Assembly (NCBI GenBank): GCA_035235625.1
Contig: CP141140.1
Location: 38,063,351-38,127,350, forward strand
Direction of reading: 5' to 3'
DNA from: Saururus chinensis
Taxonomy: Eukaryota > Streptophyta > Magnoliopsida > Piperales > Saururaceae
DNA: 64,000 nt
Positions 54,514-64,000 of this stretch are shown one piece after another; the first letter of the stretch is position 1; the number at the start of each line of letters is the position of its first letter. A model generated the notes under the pieces. It was given only the letters and a program-made list of their open reading frames with translations, was not told the origin of the DNA and did no database searches. The position numbers and the translations under genes are program-made.

Positions 54514-56808
54514 TTAGTGGGAAATTGCTACCACAGGGCTTGATACAATGTGATTCTGCTGGTCGGTCCATCTGAGATAGCCATAAGCTACCGAGCCCTT
54601 TGTCCATAATCCTTCTTCAGCCACTACAGTCACCATGAATCCCAGCTTCTGAAGTTTTCTGTTAAATGTAAGTGTCTCTGGTTCTACTTTAATTCTCATT
54701 CCCTTGGGAACCTCCATGACTGCCCTATACGTAGCATTCTCCCCACCCACATTGGTCACAATCCTGCTTGCATTCTTTGTCATCGGATAACTTGTTTCCG
54801 GTGAGAAAACAGCCATGAAAGAAGGGTAATTGAGACCATAAGCATTGGTTCGACAGCTCCACTTGCCTCTTCTGATTATAGCTGCCATTTGCTTCTCGTT
54901 GTACCCTAGGCCACAGATGAATTGAACATAATCATCAAAGACTATATCATAGATGAGTCCAGGATCCAGAGCATTGCCCGGATTGACATGGCCAGCACCA
55001 AACTCCAATGGTGTTGCGGGCAATCCAGTCTGCTGGTCACCGATGAAAGAACCTGTGTTGTCCACGGTTCTTGCGGAGGTCATGATAGCCGATCGGATAG
55101 CTGCTGGACTCCAATCCCTGTGCACGGCCCGTAGCAATGCTGCCACTCCGGCAGCATGGGGGGTCGCCATTGACGTGCCAGACATCAGTGCGAAGTCAGT
55201 TGTTAAGTAGCCTGAGCCCCAGCCCATGAATGGTAGGTTCGGTATAAATGCAGCTAGAACATCCACCCCGGGTGCTAAAATGTCCGGCTTCAGCACGCTG
55301 GGGCTGATGGGATCCGGCCCCCTAGAAGAGAAATAGGCAACTTGACGCGCTGGCTTTGCACCCATTTTAGTTAATCTGAATCTCATGTCAGTGACTGTTG
55401 CATTGATCACTCTCTTTGCGTACTTTCTCAGTGAATCTGCCCCTTGACCTGCAGGGATTACCAAGATGGGGAATGAGTAGTCATCAGGGTGTAGAGACAT
55501 ACCATCTGCCAGGAAGATGCCAGCCTTGGCTCTTGTATTTTGGACAACTTTAATCTGCTTAGAAATGTCAGTTTTATTTGTTCCATCGCATAGGACAACC
55601 TTTCCAGCCACCTGCTGGGCATTCAAATATGGGGCCTGGCATAGTGATTTCTTAAGGTCATCCCCTCCGGAATATAAAGGCGCATTTGGAATGTGAAGGC
55701 TTTGAGGGTAGTATGATGTCCCTTTAACCGTGACATTCCCACCAAGGGTCACCTGCCCATCAAAGCTCCGGTCGACGGTGCCTGCGCCGACCATCGCTAT
55801 CCACGGTGCGCCGTTGTAGGTCGAGTTGTAATTGGGGCCATCATTCCTGGCCGCGCATACCACAACAATTCCCTTCTCAACAGCTGAAAGCGCACCAATG
55901 GCTATGGCATCTTCATAGTAAGGTGTTTGATCAAATGCTATGGACAAAGACATGACATCAACCCCATCGGCGATGGCCTGATCCATGCCGGCGAGCACGT
56001 CTGACTCGGCAACACTCTCGTACCCTTGGCCCACCTTGTACATGGCAACTCGGGAGGCCGGGGCTATGCCTTTGGCCGTGCCCTCGGCGTAACCGAAGAA
56101 GTCTGCATTGGGCACAAAGGATCCACCAGCTGTGGAGATGGTATGGGTCCCATGTCCAATGAAATCCCTAGCTGAAACAAAATCAAGATCTTCAGATCCT
56201 TTGTTAAATGACCTGGCGCCAATCAGCTTCCTATTGCATAATGAACGTTTAAACTGGGTAACATTCTCACATTGGCCCTTCCATCTCTCAGGTATGGGTG
56301 GCATTCCTTTATCATTAAAGCTTTGGCTCTCAGGCCAAACACCACTGTCAATGACACCAATTATCACATCATTCCCGTATGACGAGGCAGGCCACAGTCC
56401 GGATTTGTGGTTCAAGCCAAGGAATCTAGGGGTATGGGTGGTGAGCAATTTACCATACTTTTCACGGCAAGTGCCACGGTGGGCCGGCAACTTCTCTATC
56501 TCAGCTAGCTCGGAAGAAGTGAGCCTGGCACTGAAACCATGCATTGCTTGGCTGTATGAGTATAACAATTTATCTTCACCAGGGTTGATCTCCGTCGACG
56601 GCAGCGAGGGTGATGACAACGTCGACAGCATTTCCCGATGCCAGGACTCATGTGTGGGGAATGATGGCGGCTTGTGTGCAGGATCAAGATGGATGATGTA
56701 TGTTTTCCGCTGCTCTGAGGCTCTAGGAACAGAGTGGCACAATGTCACTAATAATGGCCAAAGAAATAGTTGATGGTGCAATAGCAGATGGGAATGCCTA
56801 TGTTTCAT
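54514..56808 (-). CDS. Subtilisin-like serine protease, SBT1 (SBT1.9/SBT3-like)
   Basis: A 764-residue intronless preproprotease of normal length. Residues 1 to about 29 form a signal peptide. An I9-type prodomain runs from KTYIIHLD (36) to about 122, with the usual maturation point before TTHTPRFLGL. The catalytic domain keeps Asp154 (GVIDSGVWPES), His219 (GHGTHT), oxyanion Asn322 and Ser546 (GTSMATPHAAG). A protease-associated insert lies at about 365-480 and a fibronectin-III-like domain at about 655-762. The wording GLWPASSYGNDVIIGVID and CNRKLIGARSFNKG places it near SBT1.9 and tomato SBT3. It should be secreted to the cell wall. Oddities: the usual AGN before the oxyanion Asn is ARN, and the prodomain end (AHRGTCREKYGK) departs from the family pattern. 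The frame and triad are intact, so it is probably active. Confidence 0.92.
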   Translation of the reverse strand: MKHRHSHLLLHHQLFLWPLLVTLCHSVPRASEQRKTYIIHLDPAHKPPSFPTHESWHREMLSTLSSPSLPSTEINPGEDKLLYSYSQAMHGFSARLTSSELAEIEKLPAHRGTCREKYGKLLTTHTPRFLGLNHKSGLWPASSYGNDVIIGVIDSGVWPESQSFNDKGMPPIPERWKGQCENVTQFKRSLCNRKLIGARSFNKGSEDLDFVSARDFIGHGTHTISTAGGSFVPNADFFGYAEGTAKGIAPASRVAMYKVGQGYESVAESDVLAGMDQAIADGVDVMSLSIAFDQTPYYEDAIAIGALSAVEKGIVVVCAARNDGPNYNSTYNGAPWIAMVGAGTVDRSFDGQVTLGGNVTVKGTSYYPQSLHIPNAPLYSGGDDLKKSLCQAPYLNAQQVAGKVVLCDGTNKTDISKQIKVVQNTRAKAGIFLADGMSLHPDDYSFPILVIPAGQGADSLRKYAKRVINATVTDMRFRLTKMGAKPARQVAYFSSRGPDPISPSVLKPDILAPGVDVLAAFIPNLPFMGWGSGYLTTDFALMSGTSMATPHAAGVAALLRAVHRDWSPAAIRSAIMTSARTVDNTGSFIGDQQTGLPATPLEFGAGHVNPGNALDPGLIYDIVFDDYVQFICGLGYNEKQMAAIIRRGKWSCRTNAYGLNYPSFMAVFSPETSYPMTKNASRIVTNVGGENATYRAVMEVPKGMRIKVEPETLTFNRKLQKLGFMVTVVAEEGLWTKGSVAYGYLRWTDQQNHIVSSPVVAISH

Positions 56809-57380
56809 GGTTAAACTTGGAGATGATCAGGAAATGAAAGGTGAAAACACTGGCGTGGATGACTAGGTATGAATTTATCCTTACAAACATAAATTGCATG
56901 TAATGTAAGATTTGCGTGTCTCCCACAGCTTCCATTTGCCTCAATGACTCCTCAATTCAATGCCGTTGATACAGCTCACTCAAATGCTCTTGTCCCAACT
57001 GCCCTATTCAATCAGATCCTCCAAAATAGGAAAGCTGACTCCACAAGTTGGTAAAGTCGTTTTTTAGTGTAACAAGTCCTAGAAGTTGGGGGAATCTGCT
57101 ACGGGTAATCATGTAGCTACTGCTAGAAATGGAAGCAGTACTGGGAGATATGCTAACACATACATCATGGTCACACAGCCTATTAGTCCCAAGTTTAGCA
57201 ACAATTTTTCAGTTTTTGAGCCCCATATTATGAGTTTGGGCTTACGAGAGTCAATGAGAACCGAGGTTCAAGTGTCAATGTGAGCGAAGGCTTCTTTATC
57301 TATTGGAGACATTACTAGGGGGCCCAACATGTTGCCTCTGTTGAGTAATGGCATAGTGGAAGTAAGAATATGTAATCCAT
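56809..57380. other. Upstream region of the subtilase, no other gene
   Basis: Contains the subtilase promoter and leader on the minus strand. No distinct TATA box or other motif could be assigned. The short plus-strand open frame at 57086-57283 has no recognisable content. Confidence 0.4.
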
Positions 57381-57383
57381 TAA

Positions 57384-58141
57384 GGGTCTGTTTTGATTGG
57401 TGGAAAATGGGGAAAATGAAAGGAATCTTCTTAAAATCTTATTTGATGCAACGGGGAAAGAGAAACTAGAGTAAAAAGTGAGAGAAAATGGATGAAAATT
57501 TAGCCCAAAAATTTTTTACCCATCAACCCATTGATTTTGAGAGAAAATCATTGTACTAACACTTATGTCTTACTGTTTTTACCATCACCGCTACCACTAT
57601 CACCACCACCGCTACCGCCACCGATGCCGCCGCCGCCGCCGCCGCCACCGCCGCCACCACTGCTACTACAACTACTGCCGCTGTCATCGCCACCACTACC
57701 ACCAATGTCACCGCCACCACCATCGCCGTCACCGCCACCACCACCACCGCCGTTGTCACCACCACAACCGCTGCCGCTACCACCACCGCTACCGCCACCG
57801 CTGCCGCCACCACCATCTCTGTCGCCACCACCGCTACCACCACCATCGCCATTGCTGCCACTGCCGCTGCCGCCGCCACTGCCACCACCACCAATGTCAC
57901 TGCCACCACCGCCACCACCACCACTACAACTGTCGCCGCCACAACCATCACCACCGTCATCACTACTACCACCGCCACTACCACCACCACCATCGTTATC
58001 ACCACTATCACTGCCAATTTTCTTTAGCATTATTTGTGTAACCAAACAGTAAAAAATATTTAGGAATCTCCTAGTTTCTCTTTCACCTAGATTTACTTTC
58101 TCTTTCCCTTTCTCCCCGTTTTCACCAATCCAAACAGACCC
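57384..58141. mobile_element. Tourist-like MITE carrying a large trinucleotide tract
   Basis: The left end is GGGTCTGTTTTGATTGGTGG, and the right end on the other strand is GGGTCTGTTTGGATTGGTGA. These near-identical terminal inverted repeats continue into AAA(A/C)(T/G)GGG(G/A)(A/G)AA. Both ends are flanked by TAA (57381-57383 and 58142-58144), the PIF/Harbinger target duplication. The element is 758 bp, of which about 430 bp is an internal triplet tract. No transposase is encoded. Confidence 0.85.
57583..58015. repeat. Imperfect CCN/ACC/GCC trinucleotide tract
   Basis: About 430 bp made almost entirely of CCA, CCG, CCT, ACC and GCC triplets with scattered substitutions such as CTACC and CATCACC. 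It gives long open frames of Pro, Gly/Ser, Val/Ala or His/Arg on both strands, none of which should be taken as a gene. It lies wholly inside the MITE. Confidence 0.92.
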
Positions 58142-58144
58142 TAA

Positions 58145-59570
58145 GTATTGTAGCACAAGAGCAAGTTCACTACCTTTCCGATTTCTCTACACATGCACAA
58201 AAAATATCAAGCAATTATGTGCAATAAACCATTCATAAAACATAATCAAACATCAATTTGAATAATAGAAAGAGCACTCACTAACCTGTTGGGCTGAATT
58301 CCCTGGGATGCCTTTGATCCTTCACATTGATGTCAACAATTAATTGAATATCATTTCAACTAGAAGAGAAGATGATTACCTTATCATGGATGTAATGAAC
58401 CTTCTAATCCTCAATCATGGGTTGGTACAGGCTTGTAGTAGTGTCCAAAAGCCCTCTCTTGATGACACGCTTCAATCTAATTGGTAGCACATTTCCCAAA
58501 GCAAGATCCATGTGAGAAGGAAGCTAGGAGGAGGGAGGGGTGGGCGGCCCTTCTTCCTTGGCTGGCCCATAGCCAAGAGAGGAGAGAAAGAGGAGGGGGC
58601 ACATGGGAGAGAGAGGGGGAATGGGGAGAGATTAGATTAGATTAGGGCTCTCCCCCTTTTCTTAATCCATTTATACTCCTTTCTTAAATGCGCTATAGAA
58701 CGCGGACCTACTACTTGGCTCTACAAGGATTAACCAAGGGCCAATTACAATAGTTGTAGGCATAGTTTCACAAAGGTAAGAGAGGCCTATGTCCTTGCAG
58801 ATCAACCCCTCACTAACCATGTGGGTCCTACCACTGATACATGTCTAAGATTGGGGCCTCACAAGGTGAAAGCGCAATGATGATCTCTTGGGAAAATAAT
58901 AAAAAAAGAACTCATATTTTCTCTCTCAAATTCTAAGTTTTCCTCTCTTCAATTTCGTGTTTACCTATCTTTTATATAGTCCGTTAAGATGGTTTTGGTG
59001 CTAAACTTCAATTAGAAATTAACTCTTTTGTAAAATGATTAAACTATGTAACTTACAAAGACAACGATTAATTGGTCACTATTCTAATTAAGGTAAAACT
59101 CTTCTAGTGATCCATCACTGATGTCAATCGATCAATATGCACTCAGCAAAAATTTACACTAACTAATTTAAGAGATGATTGATCAATGGATCCAATGCAT
59201 TTTGAAGTAATTAATTGATGCACAATAATTTTTCACATTTTACACTAATTTTGCCTTAAACTTCCAAAATACTTAAATCACTCGTTTCTATGCAAAAGTG
59301 AGTTGTGTATGTGAGTATGCAAAAATTAACTTTGCTCTTATTTTTTAAGTCAATAAATTCTAAATATAACACGACCACAGCTACATCTAGTCAAACTCAT
59401 AAGATTAAAATGTACATAAAATTTATACATTGTTTTGATGATTATAATACATTCTTTCAATCTCCCTTTGACTGTTTCGTGACAAAACACTACAAGTATG
59501 AAAATCAACAAGAAAATACAACTCTTTGACATAATGCATTGACTTTTACTTGTACACGTGACTTGACTCA
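58145..59570. other. Intergenic DNA, no gene
   Basis: A stretch of GA-rich then pyrimidine-rich sequence (58520-58680) has an LTR-like look (CTAATC...TTATACTCC), but no ends or domains were found. The rest is AT-rich. Confidence 0.35.
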
Positions 59571-59739
59571 ACTTAAACTCAACTAAGACCTTTGGAATTG
59601 ATCATGAAAAGCTTTGTAAAACCTGTATCCGATAACAAATAAATTATCTGGGCCATTGTCATATCAAGTCTCTCCTTCCTCGCACTCTATATATCATATT
59701 GGGCAATAACTTGTAGAAGGTGGAAGTCATATAGTGAGC

Positions 59740-60175
59740 CTAAATTGAGGTGTCTAGTAGGTGTCCTCTCTCCATCCCACGGAGATATTTGATGATCAAA
59801 TTATTGTTAAAAAAAGTACATCCCACATAAGTCAAATTGCATAGGTCCTTGCACGAGGCTATGATATCGGGCGTAATGGTGACAGTAGCCCCATTCACCA
59901 CACTTGTTAGTATCTGCTCGTGAAGCTCTCTCATAGACACATACCACATATGTATATGCCGTGGGTATACGAAGTATGTGAGGTCAATCTGGTTTGGAAA
60001 TATGAAACCTAGCACACTTTGTCATGGATCCAATTCAATGATGGATACATACGCATGTACAAACCAAACGCTCAAAGCATATATGTCTCTCCCTCTCCAG
60101 TGAACGGGACAAGTCACTTATGGATCAAGGGTAAGCTTCTTCCCCTTGGAAATGCTCTTCTTCTTACCCATCTAA
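59740..60175 (-). mobile_element. Possible retroelement-derived coding remnant (fossil)
   Basis: A minus-strand reading starts MGKKKSISKGKKL near 60171 and continues in a 91-residue open frame (59740-60015) containing VNGATVTITPDIIAS and IIKYLRGMERGHL. The style resembles the N-terminal gag-like proteins of plant gypsy elements and the so-called plant transposon domain. I could not confirm a family. It is broken and has no partner domains. From 60180 to 61300 nothing was recognised. Confidence 0.3.
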
Positions 60176-61299
60176 CTTTCACAAAAGAATCCTAGGACGT
60201 AGACAAAGTCCACGCATGAAAATAGACAAATGATGCTCCTAGGAAATTTTAAAATTTTAAAAATAATGAAAATTCGCCCAATTTTTTAAATACCCATAAT
60301 ACCTCAGAAGAAAATTTGTTCCAATTTATCACAAATTTGAGTACATGGTAATTCTCAATGAATAAAATGGGATTCATAACTACACCTAGAGTTAATTTGC
60401 AGAATAAATCCATGAATTTTAAAATCCCTAAATTTAGGCATTTTTCAAAAAAACAAAAATCTTTGAAATCTTTAGTTTTAATTGATGAAACCAGGTGAAA
60501 TTTGGAGGGAATGTAGATCTAGTTATTCTAAAAAATCCTACCAGTTAAATCCATTTGAAAAAATCTTAACAAACTCCAAAATAAATACTCATGTTTTGGT
60601 ATTTACTTTGGTTGCAATGAAATCCTTCAAATTGATGCATAAATCTCATGTAAAACTAGGCAAAATCAATCAAACATCGCCATCCTTTGCCTTTATCTTT
60701 GTCCTTCAAGTGTTTTGAGATAGAATGGGGGGTCAAGGGGACATCAACTATTTTATAAAAAAGAACATTTGAGCATAAACTGAGACCAACAATCAATCAT
60801 TCAATCCAACGATTGATTGTTTTTTTTTTTTTTTGGAAAATTCCTAAAAATTCACAATAAATTCAAAAACAACAATTTTAAGTTGGAATCACATCATTTG
60901 AACCTATAGAACTCAAGAGAAAATTAAAACATCATAATCAACTAATGTTAAGCAATCTTGTTAAATTTCATTAATTTGACCCTTAACCAAAGTACATCCA
61001 CGTATTATGGTCAGTTATACCTTGCTTTAAAATAGACTGCTTCATTGGTTAGTTTCTCAATTTTTATTTTTATTTTTAATATTTTAACTCTCTTTTCTTA
61101 AATTTTGAAGACACCACTAATATTTAACCCTTATCTCTTCCACTCATGCATCTCTTAGGTCTTTTTTATTCAAAAGAGAAAAATTCATTCAAACTCCAGT
61201 AAAGACATATCTCAAATTATGTGGCTCACTTTAGCTAGAATCTATGTACATTATTTATTTAAAAAGAAAATAAATATAATCCAAATCATTTGCCATTGT

Positions 61300-64000
61300 C
61301 TTTTTCTGCATTATGATATTTTTCCTCAATTCATTTTTCTATGGTTTGGCTCTTTCTAAATCCTTTTAACTGGTATAATTTATATATTCCTTTTATGTCA
61401 AGTGGATGAGAGCTTTCACACTAGCCTAGTTTGACCTCAGTAGATAGCCCTTTCCTATCATCTTTACGAGGATAGTAGCTTTGTCAAATAAAAGAAATAA
61501 GCATATACAAACATTATGACTCATTACAAGGAATTTTTTTTACCTTTAGATCCTAGATAGAAGTCTAGCCTAATTTTTGCTAGTTTTGATCACTAATACT
61601 TCTATGTCAACTTATGTCAAAGAATTTTCTTTCAATTTCCACTCATGAAATTTACTTGAGTTTTAACATGATGCATGCAAGTTTTTGAAATACAGAGAGT
61701 TACAATATGAAGTAAAAGAAAATAAAATAGTTCCTCACCCTCCTTGGAACATCCCTCTCTTGGTTAAGGTATGTTGATCGCACATCCTTGGTGTTTCAGC
61801 TTAAAAGTAAATTAATGAACTTCAATTCAATAGCTGATAAAAAAGAAATATAAAAATATTCAAATCAAAATTAAACTAGTTCTTTTTGTTGTTTTCTAAA
61901 TGTTGTCTATTATTTTGTTTTTTTATTCTCAATCTATGAACAAAAATAACTATGAAAAACAAAGTAAAATTTAAAGAAAACCTAAAAATATATGTATGTC
62001 CAAAAATAGGAAGTTTTAACTCATAGACAAAGAAAAAAATCTCTAAGTAGATATTGTTTACTCCTTAGGCTTGCCTAGCCATCTATCCAAAGGAAACCTA
62101 AAGGACAACTTGCTTATTTTCCCAATTTGATCTTTTAATGCTTGAAGATCATGTTTCTCACCCACACCCTCTTCATGTAATACTTATATGCTTTGTGAGG
62201 TAACTTAGGGTTTGTATGTGTTGAGGATCTCTTCACCTTTCTCCGAGAACTTGGTTTGTGAGCGTTGTTGGTAAGGCACTCAAACCTAGTATGAGAATCT
62301 TTATGAGAAATATCACACACTCCCATAAGACTAGATTTCAATTTCAACACGCTCCCTCTTGGCTTTGGTAGGTTGGGCACTACCTTGGGTGTTTGGTGAC
62401 TCTCTTTGGCCTTCACAAAAGTAGTAGGTTTTATTATGGGTATATGTATTAAAGCTTTGAAACCTAAGCCTTTCTATTAGTTTGATCAATGTTAATCATG
62501 GTCTACATCAATTTTCTCCCACTCTTGAAACCGTCTAGCTTCTCCTTAGAGGACATGATTTCTCTATGTAGAACACTAGATATCTCTCTCTTTCTTTCTT
62601 TTTCAATCTCAGCCTTAAGTTTACTAACCTCACTTAAAAATTGCATGTTCCACTCAATCAACTTAATTGTCTCTTGAAAAGCATATTCAAGTTTCTCATC
62701 CTTCCTTTTCGACTCCATCTCAAATTTCTCGATTTTTCTAGTTATAAGCATGATTTGTTGAATGAGATTCCTTTGCTCATTGTCTAATCTATATAATAAG
62801 TGGGCTAAATTCAAATCACAAGAATTTGACTTAGAAGACCCTTTTGAATATTCCACTTCCTTCACACTTACATGGAAGGTAGTGTAGTTACAAAATTCTT
62901 CTTCCTCAGACGAGCTATCATCAAAGAAGGTGGTTTGAAACACTTTCCTCTTCTTCTTCCTATCTTGATCATTAAACTTCCTAGGTCTATCCTCAGAAGA
63001 ACTATCAGATTGTCTGTTTGGACAATTAGGAGCAAATTGTCCTAGTTTACAATACTCAAAGCATTACATGTTCTTCTTGTCCAATTTGTTAGGCTTGCCA
63101 TCTCATCTCTCTCCTTGTTTTCTCTTAGAAGATTGTCCTTTTTTTATCACCCTTAAAGTTATGAGTTTTTAAGAACTTCTTGAATTTCTTAGCTAATAAG
63201 ACATTCTTTATTGTCACTTTCACTCTCATTAGATTCTTCTTGGGTTTTTAAAGCCTTGTTTCTTTTGGATATCTTCTTGGTGACTTTTAGGGCCTTTTTT
63301 TTTCTCAAGTAATTCTCTCTTGTGATCATAAAACTCTTCTTACATCCCGATGGTTCTGAGATTTCCTATAAGCTCCCTATGCCTAAGGTATCTATCATCT
63401 TGGATTCATTTATGGTTGATACCTTGACATTGAATTTCATGGACAAGAACTAAAGGTCTTTTTCACTACTAGGTGGTCAAGTATGGGCTCACCTAATTGA
63501 TTGCATGTTAACTATGTCAAAAAATTTAGCATAGTTTTCAAATATAATTTCTTCCCCACTCATCATGATGTTCTCAAACTCTAATGTGAGCATTTAAAGC
63601 CAAAAGATATTAATGACTTCAGTACCCTCATTGTACTTCACTAATTTGTCCAAAGTGAACTTAGGAAAGGTACAATCCGAGATCAACCTATGTTGACTCT
63701 TTCCTACAACATTAAATAATGCACTTAAGGTCTAACTATTGTGATTTGCAAGTTTAGTCTCATTTTTATCCAAGTCAAATCCATCTTTTAGAACTAGATT
63801 TTCTTCCTTATCCTTGGTCATAGGTGAAGTCTAGCCTTTAATCAAGCTTTCTAGGCATTGCCATCCAAAGCTTGAAAGATGACTCTCCTCAGGGTTTTTA
63901 ATATGAGAGATTCTAACCATCAAATAGAAGAGGTTGATTCATGAGATTTCCTAAGTCCCCATCTCAGCCATGTTATTATTTGAGTTTGACATTCTTTCAC
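61300..64000 (-). mobile_element. Broken Ty1/Copia element, gag region (fossil)
   Basis: Read on minus from the right edge, this is the front of a Copia polyprotein. It has an N-terminal gag region (near 63980), the UBN2-type gag domain (about 63750-63370, LDKLVKYNEGTEV and related wording), a CX2C-type zinc-knuckle region (about 63080-63030), and an acidic then coiled segment in the frame 62503-62943 (SSSEEEEFCNYTTF, then ERKREISSVLHREI). A WVRN-type linker follows near 62160. It is broken in several places and clearly old. Parts at 61398-61480 and 62060-62220 match pieces at 8554-8640 and 6526-6700, so the same family inserted at both ends of the window. Confidence 0.7.

Noticed and set aside
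54922-56773. Plus-strand frames opposite the subtilase (for example 56108-56773)
   Set aside because: Shadow frames of a clearly coding minus-strand gene.
57531-58156. Long open frames on both strands rich in Pro, Gly/Ser, Val/Ala or His/Arg
   Set aside because: They are translations of the trinucleotide tract inside a MITE; no start context or homology supports a protein.

Overview
This window is nuclear DNA from a flowering plant. The evidence is plant-only gene families (two P-class pentatricopeptide-repeat genes and a type-1 subtilase), tRNA-type SINE, Stowaway, Tourist and hAT transposons, very long LTRs, and AT-rich intergenic DNA. The sequence alone does not fix the lineage. No tRNA, rRNA or CRISPR locus was seen. 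Gene identities come from reading translations against remembered family sequences; no database was searched.

Three intact-looking host genes stand out, all intronless. An At5g18950-like PPR gene (23236-25041, minus) and an MTL1/At5g64320-like PPR gene (25420-27564, plus) lie head to head, 378 bp apart, and probably share a promoter. Both products should act on RNA in mitochondria. A secreted SBT1-type subtilase (54514-56808, minus) stands alone further right.

The rest is repeats and gene wreckage. From 1 to 10 kb there is part of a long LTR, a 355-bp tandem array, a plant gene exon, an NLR fragment and Copia fossils. At 10602-13971 lies a complete 3.37-kb solo LTR with a perfect 5-bp target duplication. 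At 17010-18223 lies a non-autonomous hAT element with a perfect 8-bp duplication. At 20.0-21.5 kb there are unidentified minus-strand exons.

From 30.7 to 40 kb the window holds intron-containing fragments of three unrelated host genes. These are two exons of a PGAP6/TMEM8-like membrane protein, a broken ERCC8/CSA (WD40 DNA-repair factor) gene, and two exons of a mitochondrial carrier. In the ERCC8 relic the exon for the first WD region is repeated four times in tandem, and the exon for a later WD repeat is duplicated in an 840-bp repeat. This is the most unusual structure in the window.

From 41 to 54 kb there are further long LTRs, a degenerate repeat field and a CACTA-like end. From 57.4 to 58.1 kb a Tourist-like MITE carries a large CCN trinucleotide tract. 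The right end is a broken Copia element on the minus strand.
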